Shown: piece after piece, positions 53,771-62,885 of the stretch
How positions within the stretch are numbered: the first letter of the stretch is position 1
How the letters are laid out: the number at the start of each line of letters is the position of its first letter
Source of the DNA: an uncultured SAR92 cluster bacterium
GTDB lineage: Bacteria; Pseudomonadota; Gammaproteobacteria; Pseudomonadales; Porticoccaceae
Length of the DNA: 64,000 bases
Direction of reading: 5' to 3'
Assembly: GCA_902527245.1 (NCBI GenBank)
Contig: CABZOI010000010.1
Coordinates: forward strand, 1 to 64,000
Notes under the pieces: generated by a model
Told to the model about the DNA's origin: nothing
What the model saw: only the letters and a program-made list of their open reading frames with translations
Database searches by the model: none
Position numbers and translations under genes: made by a program

Positions 53771-55216
53771 TTGATAGAGGAAATTGTTAATAGTTTAAAT
53801 TCAATTATTTGGAGTAAACCTCTGATTGCTCTCTGTTTAGGAGCAGGAGTATGGTTTTCAGTTCGAACAAAGTTTCTGCAACTAAGGTATTTCAAACATA
53901 TGATTACCTTACTTTTTAAAACAAACACCTCCTCTTCAGGAATATCCTCTTTCCAGGCTTTATCGATTTCATTGTCAGGTCGGGTTGGTACAGGAAATAT
54001 CGCAGGGGTAGCTACTGCAATTGCGATCGGGGGTCCCGGTGCAGTCTTCTGGATGTGGGTGGTTGCTTTTTTTGGTGCATCAACAGCATTTATTGAAGCG
54101 ACACTAGCTCAAATTTATAAAGAGAAAGACGAAACTGGGATGTATAGAGGAGGTCCCGCTTTCTACATCGATAAGGCGATGAATAACAAGCCTTACGCTA
54201 TTCTTTTTGCTCTGAGTACCATTCTTGCTGTCGGATTTTGTTTGCCAGGGATACAGGCTAATAGTATTGCTGTATCTGTAGAAAATGCATGGGGATTATC
54301 GAGGACACATATGGGTTTCTTTTTAGTGTTTCTGATAAGTGTGATTATTTTTGGAGGTGTGAGAAGAATTGCGAAATTTACTCAGGTTATGGTTCCTTTT
54401 ATGGCGCTTGGATACCTAGTTTTAGCTCTGATTATAATAGGTTTTAATGTCAGTGAGTTACCTGAAGTTTTTACCTTAATAATTAGTAGTGCATTTTCAA
54501 TTCATGCTGGTTTTGGCGCTATCGTAGGTTCTGCAATAGAAATGGGTGTTAAAAGAGGCATATATTCCAACGAAGCAGGCCAAGGTACTGCGCCCCATGC
54601 AGCAGCTGCAGCAGAAGTTTCCCATCCAGTAAAACAAGGACTGGTACAAGCATTCTCTGTCTATATCGACACGCTTTTAGTCTGCACGGCGACTGCGTTG
54701 ATGATTTTACTGACTGGCTTTTATAATGTTGGATCAGCAGATGGAGCAGTGATTTACACTGGTCTCCCTGGAGTAGAGGCCGGACCTGGTTATGTTCAGA
54801 ATGTATTCGAGACAATAATTCCAGGATTTGGCGCAATTTTATTGGCTATTGCCCTTTTCTTTTTTGCATTCACAACAATACTCGCTTATTACTACATCGC
54901 AGAGACTAATATTGTATACCTGGGTAGATATTTTAATTGGTCTGGTATGGGAGCAGTGCTTAAAGTATTGTTGCTCTTTTCGGTGTTATTCGGCTCTGTT
55001 AAATCGGCAGAACTTGCCTGGGCAATGGGCGATATAGGAGTGGGATTAATGGCGTGGCTCAATATAATCGCTATCCTTATCTTACAAAAACCCGCACTCT
55101 CAGCATTCAAAAACTATGAAAACCAATACAATGAAGGTGATGTCACAGAATTTGTGGCTGAGGACTCTTCTATTGATGGAACTGATTTTTGGAAAAGTAA
55201 AGATAGGGCTTTATAA
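53771..55216 (+). CDS. AGCS-family sodium:alanine/glycine symporter (copy 2)
   Basis: 481 residues from TTG at 53771, where GGGGA lies 6 bases upstream and the N-terminus (IEEIVNSLNSIIW) fits the family. A GTG at 53729 would add 14 basic residues. Eleven helices; SLSGRVGTGNIAGVATAIAIGGPGAVFWMW and GIYSNEAGQGTAPHAAAA are the signature blocks. Likely imports alanine or glycine with Na+. Only distantly like copy 1 at 27.9 kb, so an old paralogue. It overlaps the convergent rnt by 6 bases. Confidence 0.92.
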   Translation: MIEEIVNSLNSIIWSKPLIALCLGAGVWFSVRTKFLQLRYFKHMITLLFKTNTSSSGISSFQALSISLSGRVGTGNIAGVATAIAIGGPGAVFWMWVVAFFGASTAFIEATLAQIYKEKDETGMYRGGPAFYIDKAMNNKPYAILFALSTILAVGFCLPGIQANSIAVSVENAWGLSRTHMGFFLVFLISVIIFGGVRRIAKFTQVMVPFMALGYLVLALIIIGFNVSELPEVFTLIISSAFSIHAGFGAIVGSAIEMGVKRGIYSNEAGQGTAPHAAAAAEVSHPVKQGLVQAFSVYIDTLLVCTATALMILLTGFYNVGSADGAVIYTGLPGVEAGPGYVQNVFETIIPGFGAILLAIALFFFAFTTILAYYYIAETNIVYLGRYFNWSGMGAVLKVLLLFSVLFGSVKSAELAWAMGDIGVGLMAWLNIIAILILQKPALSAFKNYENQYNEGDVTEFVAEDSSIDGTDFWKSKDRAL

Positions 55217-55837
55217 GGGCCACCCACCTAAATCTTTCCAACGGTTTACGATGGAGCAGAATAGTTCAGCAGTTTTTTTGGCATCATACAGAGCATCATG
55301 AGCGCGCTCGCTTTCAAAATTAATATTAGCTGCTTCGCATGCCTTTGCGAGAACTGTTTGACCATAGGCTAGACCTGCTAAGGTAGCTGTATCAAAGCAT
55401 GAAAAAGGATGAAGAGGATTTTTCTTTATTTTACATCGCTCTACAGCCGCGTTAATAAATGTGAGATCAAAGTGAGCATTGTGCCCCACTAGTATGGCTC
55501 TTTTGCAGCCAGTTTTTTTGGTCTCAAATTTAATAGTTTGAAAAACTTCTTTCAGAGCAGAACTCTCTAGAAGTGCTTTTCTATCAGGGTCATATACATT
55601 GATTCCCGTGAACTCAATCGCTGATTTATCTATGATTGCTTCTGCAAATGGCGCCACATCTCTGGTCTCAGAGAATTTTATTGATAGGTTTCCTTTACTA
55701 TCAAAGCCCAGAATTATTATTGCAATTTGAATTATCGCATTAGTTTTTGCATCAAAGCCGGTAGTTTCTAGATCAATAACTACGGGTAAAAAATTCCTGA
55801 ATCGTGATGCAATGTTTTCTAAATTTTCAGACATCAT
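55211..55837 (-). CDS. rnt: Ribonuclease T
   Basis: 208 residues. DEDD exonuclease: VIDLETTGFDAKTNAIIQIA (19-38), GHNAHFDLTF (about 126) and HDALYDAKKTAELF (about 183). Trims 3' ends of tRNA and other stable RNAs. It lies 4 bases after pyrC, as in Pseudomonas. Confidence 0.96.
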   Translation of the reverse strand: MMSENLENIASRFRNFLPVVIDLETTGFDAKTNAIIQIAIIILGFDSKGNLSIKFSETRDVAPFAEAIIDKSAIEFTGINVYDPDRKALLESSALKEVFQTIKFETKKTGCKRAILVGHNAHFDLTFINAAVERCKIKKNPLHPFSCFDTATLAGLAYGQTVLAKACEAANINFESERAHDALYDAKKTAELFCSIVNRWKDLGGWPL

Positions 55838-55841
55838 TTTG

Positions 55842-56885
55842 TTAGATAAGTTTCCAGTTGAGCTCGCTATTCGCTCCTAGTGGGATTAGCTCAGTATTGA
55901 GATACTTGATTGATGATGGAATTTTCCATTTTTGGCGTTTTAAGGAAATAAAAGAATCGTTATAGGGAAGGCCATAGAAATCCGGACCATGCATGCTTGC
56001 GAAGCCTTCTAACTTATCGAGGGCATTAAATTGATCAAATACTTCAGCGTAAAGTTCTATTGCGGATAAGTGACTGTAACAACCAGCACAACCACAACAA
56101 TTTTCCTTTTGATCCCTGGCATGTGGCGCAGAATCTGTACCTAAGTAAAGCTTTTTATTGCCACTAGTTGCGGCTTCAAGTAGAGCTTGTTGGTGCCTTT
56201 CTCTCTTTAAAATTGGTAAACAGAATAAATGAGGTCGTATTCCACTCACCAACATATCATTTCGGTTATATAGTAGGTGTTGAGGCGTAATGCTTGCATG
56301 AACACTATCAGAATCCTTAGTGACAAAAGTAACACTCTCTTCAGTAGTTATATGTTCCAGTGACACTTTAAGTGTTGGAAATTTCTCCACTAATGGTTTT
56401 AAGATAGTTTCGATGAAAACAGCTTCTCTATCAAAAATGTCGATGTTTTTATCTGTAACCTCTCCATGAATTTGAAGCACCATTCCAACTTCTTGCATAG
56501 CTGCAAAAGTCTTGTTTAATTTGCCTAAGTTAGTGACGCCTGTGTCAGAGTTAGTTGTTGCACCTGCAGGATAAAGTTTTACACCAAATATTATTTTTGA
56601 CTCATGTGCTTTGTAAATCTCTTCTGGTGTAGTTCTGTCAGTCAAAAAAAGCACCATGAGAGGCTGCCATGATGAATCTTGAGGAATGTTTTGCACGATT
56701 CTCTTACGGTACTCATGAGCTAAATCAACTGTGGTTACGGGAGGTACGAGATTTGGCATTATTATTCCACGATTAAAACCTCTGCATGCATTAGGCACAG
56801 TTACTTTTAATGCATCGCCATCTCTAAGGTGAAGATGCCAATCATCAGGCTTTCTAATCTTTATTTCGGTAGATTTTTGCATCAT
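55842..56885 (-). CDS. pyrC: Dihydroorotase (class II)
   Basis: Third step of pyrimidine synthesis. 347 residues. Zinc site DWHLHLRDG (15-23), the Lys for carbamylation in FGVKLYPAGATTNSD (about 100), and EHITTEESV; LGTDSAPHARDQKE (about 247) gives the last ligand and catalytic Asp. Divergent from argG (115 bases). Confidence 0.97.
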   Translation of the reverse strand: MMQKSTEIKIRKPDDWHLHLRDGDALKVTVPNACRGFNRGIIMPNLVPPVTTVDLAHEYRKRIVQNIPQDSSWQPLMVLFLTDRTTPEEIYKAHESKIIFGVKLYPAGATTNSDTGVTNLGKLNKTFAAMQEVGMVLQIHGEVTDKNIDIFDREAVFIETILKPLVEKFPTLKVSLEHITTEESVTFVTKDSDSVHASITPQHLLYNRNDMLVSGIRPHLFCLPILKRERHQQALLEAATSGNKKLYLGTDSAPHARDQKENCCGCAGCYSHLSAIELYAEVFDQFNALDKLEGFASMHGPDFYGLPYNDSFISLKRQKWKIPSSIKYLNTELIPLGANSELNWKLI

Positions 56886-57000
56886 TGTCGGAATGCTACC
56901 GTAAACTTCATTTTGTTCCTAACCATTATTACATTATATAAGCTATATTTGTCTGCTAGTTACCATATATACTGAGTTAAGTTTAGACAAATTTAGATTT

Positions 57001-58218
57001 ATGAACAAAACATCAATTGCAAAAGTTGTCCTAGCATACTCTGGCGGTTTAGATACATCGGTAATCGTAAAATGGTTGCAAGAGACATATGGATGTGAAG
57101 TGATAACTTTTACTGCAGATATTGGTCAAGGAAATGAAATTGAGCCTGCTCGGAAAAAGGCACAAGATTTGGGCGTAAGGCAAATCTTTATCGAGGATCT
57201 GAAAGAAGAATTCGTGCGAGATTTTGTTTTTCCAATGTTTAGAGCAAACACCATATATGAAAGTGAGTATATGCTCGGGACCTCAATTGCTCGACCTTTA
57301 ATTTCAAAACGATTAGTAGAAATTGCCACTGAGACGGGGGCAGATGCAATTTCACATGGAGCAACAGGAAAGGGCAATGATCAAGTAAGATTTGAACTTG
57401 GTGCGTATGCGCTAAATTCTGATATAAAAATAATCGCGCCTTGGAGAGAATGGAATCTTGACTCCAGGACAAATCTTCTCTCTTTCTGTGAAAGACATGG
57501 AATTAAGATAGATTCGGTTGGCAGTAACAAATTTCCATATTCCACGGACGCTAACTTGCTTCACATTTCATATGAGGGAGGTGACTTGGAAGATCCTTGG
57601 TGTGAGCCCAGAAAAGAGATGTGGCAGTGGACTAGGGATATTGAAGATACGCCTGATGAGCCTGAGGTGTTAACCCTGACATTTTCACACGGTGATGTCA
57701 TAGAGATAAATGATGAGCGAAAAACACCTGCTCAAATTCTTAAGGAATTGAATTTGATAGCAGGTATTCACGGGATTGGTAGATCTGACATCGTTGAAAA
57801 CCGCTTCGTTGGAATGAAATCACGAGGATGCTATGAAACACCAGGCGGTTCAGTAATCCTTCGCGCTCGCAGAGCAATTGAATCTATCACACTTGACCGT
57901 GAGGTATTACATTTTAAAGACGAAATAATGCCAAAGTATGCAAAACTCATTTACAACGGTTTCTGGTGGTCACCGGAGAGGATGATAATTCAAGAGGCGG
58001 TGGATAAATCCCAAGAGTTTGTCAATGGATTCGTCAGATTAAAATTATTTAAAGGCAATATTACTGTACTTGGAAGAAAATCAGAAACTAGCTTATATGA
58101 CGAAAATATAGCATCTTTCGATGGTAATGTTGGTTTTGAACAGAAGGACGCTGAAGGCTTTATTAAAATAAATGCACTACGACTCAGGTTGGCGGACCAA
58201 TTAGGTCGTAAGTTGTAA
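57001..58218 (+). CDS. argG: Argininosuccinate synthase
   Basis: Joins citrulline and aspartate using ATP. 405 residues. N-type ATP loop [18 protein letters not shown] (8-25), [15 protein letters not shown] (about 119-133) and [17 protein letters not shown] (about 259). An imperfect repeat TTGTCT ... AGACAA (56949-56993) lies before it. It has 28 bases to the PLP lyase gene. Confidence 0.98.
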   Translation: MNKTSIAKVVLAYSGGLDTSVIVKWLQETYGCEVITFTADIGQGNEIEPARKKAQDLGVRQIFIEDLKEEFVRDFVFPMFRANTIYESEYMLGTSIARPLISKRLVEIATETGADAISHGATGKGNDQVRFELGAYALNSDIKIIAPWREWNLDSRTNLLSFCERHGIKIDSVGSNKFPYSTDANLLHISYEGGDLEDPWCEPRKEMWQWTRDIEDTPDEPEVLTLTFSHGDVIEINDERKTPAQILKELNLIAGIHGIGRSDIVENRFVGMKSRGCYETPGGSVILRARRAIESITLDREVLHFKDEIMPKYAKLIYNGFWWSPERMIIQEAVDKSQEFVNGFVRLKLFKGNITVLGRKSETSLYDENIASFDGNVGFEQKDAEGFIKINALRLRLADQLGRKL

Positions 58219-58246
58219 ATTATGAAAACTTTTAAGAGTGAGATAA

Positions 58247-59194
58247 ATGATTAGTGGTGTATCGGAAATCTATGACGCCCATGCTAGGATAAACTCATAC
58301 ATCCACAACACACCGCTTATTCACAGCAAAGAAATCAATAAATTATGCGGTTGTGACATTGTATTCAAAGCAGATAATCTGCAGAAAATTGGTGCATTCA
58401 AAGCTCGTGGTGCCTGCAATGCAATTTTGTCACTAGATAAGACTGCCCTTGATCGAGGAGTCATAACTCACTCGTCTGGCAATCACGGAGCAGCACTCTC
58501 TTGGGCGGCACAGATGAAAAAAATTTCATGTATTGTCGTCATGCCTGAAAATGCATCAAAAGTAAAAATAGAAGCTGTTAAATCTTACGGTGGGAAAATC
58601 GTATTCTGTGAGCCGACGATATCAGCGAGAGAAATGAAAGTTCAAGAACTTATCGATGAGTATAAATACACATTTATTCATCCTTTTGATGATTATTCTG
58701 TTATCGCTGGGCAAGGATCTATCGCATGCGAGCTAGAATCACAGCTGCAAGAGCCTCTTGATAAGTTGCTGATTCCGGTTGGAGGAGGAGGATTGATTTC
58801 TGGAATATCTTTTTTTGCAAAAAAGAATGGAGGCATTGCTTCGACAATAATAGGTGCTGAACCAGAGACTGCTAGAGATGCGACAGATAGTTTCTACAGT
58901 AAAACGCATGTGACAGATTATAAGCCTATGACGATAGCTGATGGTTTGAGGGCAACATTGGGCGTCAAGAATTTTGAGATCATTTTAAAAAATGTTGATG
59001 AATTCATCACTGCTACAGAGAGTGAGATTATTGAAGCAATGAAGATCATTTGGAGTAGGTTAAAAGTTATTGTTGAGCCTTCGTCGGCAGTCCCGCTTGC
59101 GGTGATTCTAAATAAACCGGAATACTTTAAGAATGAGAGGGTGGGTGTTATTTTGAGTGGGGGTAATCTGGATCTGGAGGATTTACCTTGGTAG
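58247..59194 (+). CDS. PLP-dependent threonine dehydratase / serine racemase-like lyase
   Basis: 315 residues, fold-type II. PLP lysine in IGAFKARGA (about 46-54), SSGNHGAALSWAA (about 80), the phosphate loop PVGGGGLISG (about 178-187), and SGGN near the end. No C-terminal ACT regulatory domain, so not the biosynthetic IlvA form. It could deaminate threonine or serine or racemise serine or a hydroxyaspartate. It follows argG and precedes the PhzF gene (6 bases). Confidence 0.9.
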   Translation: MISGVSEIYDAHARINSYIHNTPLIHSKEINKLCGCDIVFKADNLQKIGAFKARGACNAILSLDKTALDRGVITHSSGNHGAALSWAAQMKKISCIVVMPENASKVKIEAVKSYGGKIVFCEPTISAREMKVQELIDEYKYTFIHPFDDYSVIAGQGSIACELESQLQEPLDKLLIPVGGGGLISGISFFAKKNGGIASTIIGAEPETARDATDSFYSKTHVTDYKPMTIADGLRATLGVKNFEIILKNVDEFITATESEIIEAMKIIWSRLKVIVEPSSAVPLAVILNKPEYFKNERVGVILSGGNLDLEDLPW

Positions 59195-59200
59195 GGGAGA

Positions 59201-60112
59201 GTGATTGAATTGAAGTCATATAAATTCTTTACTTGTGATGTTTTTACCAGTACGCGTTTTTCTGGAAATCAATTAGCAGTTGTTCCCGAGGCTGAAGGAC
59301 TCACGGGTGACCAAATGCAGAAAATAGCAAAGGAGTTTAATTTTTCAGAAACTACATTTGTTCTCAAAAGTGAAATGAATGTTAATCGTAAAGTGCGAAT
59401 TTTTACACCCAATGAAGAATTACCATTTGCTGGACATCCTAACATTGGCACTGCATGTGTTTTAGCACTCGATAAAGACGTAAACGATATCGTAGCACCA
59501 GTCAATGTACTTTTTGAAGAATTAGCGGGGGTTGTTGAAATTCAGATCTCGCAAGATGATAACGAAATATTGTTTTGTGAGTTAAAAGCTCCCGAGAAAT
59601 TTTCACTTGGTGCTAAAGTGCCATCAAGTCAATTGGCTCAAGTTCTGTCTTTGGAGGAGTCTGAAATTGATGCCAGTATTCATGTGCCCATGGAAGCTTC
59701 AGTTGGTTTAAAATTTTTATTTATTAATATTTCCTCGATGCAAGCATTAAGAAAAATAAGAGTAGATCTGGAAAGACTTTCAAAACTCTCCTCCTTTGGG
59801 ATATCGACTAATTTGCATTGCTATTACCTTGATAATGAAAAAAATTGCATTAATGCACGGATGTTCGCTCCAGATTTAGGTGTTAGGGAAGATCCTGCTA
59901 CGGGCAGTGCGAATTGCGCACTCGTGGGATTATTGGCTCACTATCGTCAGTGTAATTCTGGAATGTTTTCATGGAATATCAATCAAGGCATCGAGATGGG
60001 GCGACCAAGTCAATTATTTGCAAGAGCCTCTAAAATCGATGGTAAGGTTGCAGATGTTTGGATAGGAGGTAATTCAGTTTTAGTTTCAGAAGGTCGAATA
60101 CTCTTGGATTAA
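59201..60112 (+). CDS. PhzF-family isomerase/epimerase
   Basis: 303 residues, two diaminopimelate-epimerase-like halves. DVFTSTRFSGNQLAVV (about 14-29), the acid Glu in NFSETTFV (about 50), NEELPFAGHPNIGTA (about 71), and VREDPATGSANCAL (about 227). Most members outside phenazine clusters have unknown substrates. No other phenazine genes are near. Start is GTG at 59201 or TTG at 59210. Confidence 0.9.
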   Translation: MIELKSYKFFTCDVFTSTRFSGNQLAVVPEAEGLTGDQMQKIAKEFNFSETTFVLKSEMNVNRKVRIFTPNEELPFAGHPNIGTACVLALDKDVNDIVAPVNVLFEELAGVVEIQISQDDNEILFCELKAPEKFSLGAKVPSSQLAQVLSLEESEIDASIHVPMEASVGLKFLFINISSMQALRKIRVDLERLSKLSSFGISTNLHCYYLDNEKNCINARMFAPDLGVREDPATGSANCALVGLLAHYRQCNSGMFSWNINQGIEMGRPSQLFARASKIDGKVADVWIGGNSVLVSEGRILLD

Positions 60113-60140
60113 CCTCATAGATAACTAAGGAACAAAAATA

Positions 60141-60608
60141 ATGTCATTACAAGATTCTCAGCGATCAGGTTTTTATGATGAACAGGATTCCACCGTATTT
60201 CATTTGGCAATTCCAGTTACTGATCTGGCTGAAGCAAAAGATTTCTATGTTTCAACGCTTAAATGTGAGATTGGAAGACAGTCTGACACTTGGGTAGATT
60301 TAAATTTTTTTGGACATCAGCTTGTAATTCACTATTCGAAAAATAATGCAAAGCAGAAAACCTCGTTTAATGAGGTTGACGGTCATCAAGTTCCGGCATC
60401 CCATTTTGGGGTCATCTTGTCTTGGGAAATATTTTCATCCTTAGAGTCTCATTTAAGATCTATGGACATTAATTTTTATTTAGATCCTTACCTAAGATTC
60501 GAGGATCAACCAGGTGAACAGAAAACGATGTTCATAAAAGATCCTAGTGACAACTTCATTGAGTTTAAAAGTTTTCGTCATTTGGACGAAATTTTTAAGG
60601 CTTATTAA
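60141..60608 (+). CDS. VOC-family (glyoxalase/dioxygenase-like) protein
   Basis: 155 residues, one VOC fold of two beta-alpha-beta-beta-beta units. Possible metal ligands: His in FHLAIPV (about 21), His in SHFGVIL (about 93) and Glu in FIEFKSF (about 143). Similar to predicted extradiol-dioxygenase-like proteins. The reaction is unknown. It overlaps convergent rnfE by 14 bases. Confidence 0.85.
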   Translation: MSLQDSQRSGFYDEQDSTVFHLAIPVTDLAEAKDFYVSTLKCEIGRQSDTWVDLNFFGHQLVIHYSKNNAKQKTSFNEVDGHQVPASHFGVILSWEIFSSLESHLRSMDINFYLDPYLRFEDQPGEQKTMFIKDPSDNFIEFKSFRHLDEIFKAY

Positions 60609-61254
60609 TGTTTTTTTGTCGGTTTTTGATAAGTGAGTAATTTACGCCAGTTATTAGAAATGCATATATAAAGATGGCCCCTACGGGTGTTTGGAATATT
60701 GGCACAATCATATTTTCGTTAATTACTTGAATCGTCCACGAGCTAGTGAAAGTACCAAAGATGATATCGAAATCGCGAAATATTGTGCCGTATGCGAATA
60801 GCTCTCTAATTAATCCTTGGGCGATAAGTAGTAATGAAAAAGACCTAATGATTTTTATGTTGCTCGGAGTATTTTGGACTCCGATCTTTGGTGCTGCGTT
60901 TAGCACTGACACGAAAAGTAATGAGTGTGCTGCAATTATCAAAATAAACAAATTAGATTTTTGATGGAAATCATATAACTTTGTTTGTATAAAAAGATCA
61001 ACTAATGTCGAGAAAAAAGAAACCAACAAAATCATGTAAAGAAATTTGAATCGTTTTTCAAAAAGAAAATCTTTAAAAGAATAAAAAGCCTTCGTTAGTA
61101 TTAAAACAAACATCAATGAAAGTAATGTGATTATTGAACTTACAAATGATGTAGCCATAATTATTATTGGAGATAATCCAATTAGACCGATCATAGCTTT
61201 ATGGTCAAAGATCGGCTCGTTATGTGATGTTCTTATGGATGGTTCAGCTTTCAT
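60595..61254 (-). CDS. rnfE: RnfE-like membrane subunit, cluster cysteines replaced
   Basis: 219 residues, about six helices. The RnfE/NqrD family is recognisable in LIGLSPIIIMATS (about 24-36), LIRELFAYGTIF (RE...GT-F pattern, about 145) and the final helix. Family members have Cys in LGLCP and in the TNC segment; here these are S28 and S111. No Cys remains in the protein. The last gene of metG-rnfA-D-G-E. It overlaps rnfG by 11 bases. Confidence 0.88.
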   Translation of the reverse strand: MKAEPSIRTSHNEPIFDHKAMIGLIGLSPIIIMATSFVSSIITLLSLMFVLILTKAFYSFKDFLFEKRFKFLYMILLVSFFSTLVDLFIQTKLYDFHQKSNLFILIIAAHSLLFVSVLNAAPKIGVQNTPSNIKIIRSFSLLLIAQGLIRELFAYGTIFRDFDIIFGTFTSSWTIQVINENMIVPIFQTPVGAIFIYAFLITGVNYSLIKNRQKNINKP

Positions 61255-61906
61255 TTTTTGTGGATAAAATCCTTTGTTTATTTTCTTTATAAAATAGTAA
61301 TGCTTTGTAGACTCCTTCTTGAATAGATCTGGAGGTTATTGAAGCTCCTGTTACGACATCAAAATTTTGTTTTGAAAAATAATCTTCCCAACTCTCATCA
61401 TTTGTTTTCGTGATCATGATTCCCTTGAACTTCGATGTCCAAGAACTGTCTTTCTTAATTATTTCGTCGACAATTCCAAGGGTTTCGTTGTGTTCATCGA
61501 CCAGGACTTTCATGACTTCACCCGCTGGCGAGACATATACTCGAAGCTCAATTTTTCCATTGTATGCACGTTTAGTTTTTGATGGAATTATCAAAGAGAT
61601 TAACTTAGCGTCAGAGTATACTGACACAATATTTTCCTCTTCATCATAACCAAGTTGTTCCGTCATTTCTCTTGACAAGTTAATGGAGTTAACAAAGATG
61701 TCGTCTGGTGCTAAATCAATTTCTAATGCCTGTTTTAAAATTTTGTGTTCATAAATTTTTCTATTTTTTTCGATATCCTCTGCGAGTTTTGAATTGACAA
61801 AAATAAGTATTATGAGAAATAGCAGCACAATCAAAGCGAGATTTAAAGTTGGATATTTATTAATAATTGGCACCTCAAATTCGTTGGTATTAAGCTTTAG
61901 ACTCAT
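61244..61906 (-). CDS. rnfG: RnfG-like flavoprotein subunit (covalent FMN site kept)
   Basis: 220 residues: one membrane helix (about 22-38) and a periplasmic FMN domain. YNGKIELRVYVSPAGEV and the HNETLGIVDEI segment match RnfG. The flavinylation motif is D183...TGAS (S189), where the family normally has Thr; Ser can serve for ApbE-type transfer in principle. Overlaps rnfD by 17 bases and rnfE by 11. Confidence 0.9.
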   Translation of the reverse strand: MSLKLNTNEFEVPIINKYPTLNLALIVLLFLIILIFVNSKLAEDIEKNRKIYEHKILKQALEIDLAPDDIFVNSINLSREMTEQLGYDEEENIVSVYSDAKLISLIIPSKTKRAYNGKIELRVYVSPAGEVMKVLVDEHNETLGIVDEIIKKDSSWTSKFKGIMITKTNDESWEDYFSKQNFDVVTGASITSRSIQEGVYKALLFYKENKQRILSTKNES

Positions 61907-62885
61907 GAGTCTGAAAGGTGAATTTATTAATCAGTGGCGTCGCAAAATTTCCTAGTATGACAGCGAAAGCAAGTGCATCTGGATAACCACCCCAGACTCG
62001 TATTATATAAACTAGAACTCCAATGATGCTCCCAAATATTATTTTACCTTTTCCCGTTTCGGGCGAACTTGCTGGATCTGTGATTATAAAAAAGGCACCT
62101 AGCATTGTCGCACCCCCAAATAAATGTAGCATAGCCGAACCGCCACTACTCGAGCTCCCATTGTCAAAAAATAATAGAGACAAAAAACAAATTGATCCAA
62201 TCATTGCAGTGGGACTATGCCAAGTAATCACTCGGATAATAATTAAAAACAGGCCACCTATTAAAAAACTTATGCTGATCCATTCCCAGCCAACAATTGC
62301 AAAACTTGCATCACTAAAAATCTTATTATTTTGATATATTTGCTCTAACATTAGACCGTCATTAGAGTACTTGAACACCTCCAATGCGGTTGCTCCTGTT
62401 AATGAGTCGGGTATCTCAACATTATTGAAAGTGAGACTAAGCGTTTCATGTAGGTTTAGAAATTCGGTTTCATTATTCCGTAATGATCTTGGAAGAATCC
62501 AGGTGCTAATTTTATTTGGGAAACTGATTAATGTGGCTGCGTAGCCAACCATTGAGGAATTGAAAGGGTTCTTAGCATCTATTCCAAAGACATTTTTCGC
62601 GGTGATTGCGATCAGTGTGGCATAAATAATTACCCACCAAGATACCAATGGAGGAAGTGCGATGGCAATGTAAATGCCAATCAAAGTTGATGAAGATATT
62701 TGTAAAGATTTTATTTTCTGCTTGGCTAGCGTAACAATAATCAATTCAAGGCATAGCGTTGAAGTGATGGCTATTGATAGATTGACAAGTACACTCCAAC
62801 CGAATTGATAGATAAGCATGAGAATGGCTGGAGATAGCGCAAGTAGAACATAATTGATTTTACTTTTATTTCCAATATGTCTCAT
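61890..62885 (-). CDS. rnfD: RnfD-like membrane flavoprotein subunit (covalent FMN site kept)
   Basis: 331 residues from the ATG at 62885, whose ATGA overlaps the rnfA stop. An upstream extension of 41 codons lies inside rnfA and is unlikely. About nine helices. PDSLTGAT at 159-166 carries the Thr (T166) that is FMN-linked in family members. ATMLGAFFIITDPASSP and GGYPDALAFAVILGN are RnfD hallmark segments. Confidence 0.93.
   Translation of the reverse strand: MRHIGNKSKINYVLLALSPAILMLIYQFGWSVLVNLSIAITSTLCLELIIVTLAKQKIKSLQISSSTLIGIYIAIALPPLVSWWVIIYATLIAITAKNVFGIDAKNPFNSSMVGYAATLISFPNKISTWILPRSLRNNETEFLNLHETLSLTFNNVEIPDSLTGATALEVFKYSNDGLMLEQIYQNNKIFSDASFAIVGWEWISISFLIGGLFLIIIRVITWHSPTAMIGSICFLSLLFFDNGSSSSGGSAMLHLFGGATMLGAFFIITDPASSPETGKGKIIFGSIIGVLVYIIRVWGGYPDALAFAVILGNFATPLINKFTFQTHESKA

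Noticed and set aside
56949-56993. TTGTCT ... AGACAA repeat and TATACT upstream of argG as promoter or ArgR site
   Set aside because: Spacing to the -10-like box is only 13 bases and the arms do not fit the ArgR box.
59201-60112. PhzF gene as sign of a phenazine cluster
   Set aside because: No other phenazine genes nearby; PhzF-like proteins are widespread without phenazine synthesis.
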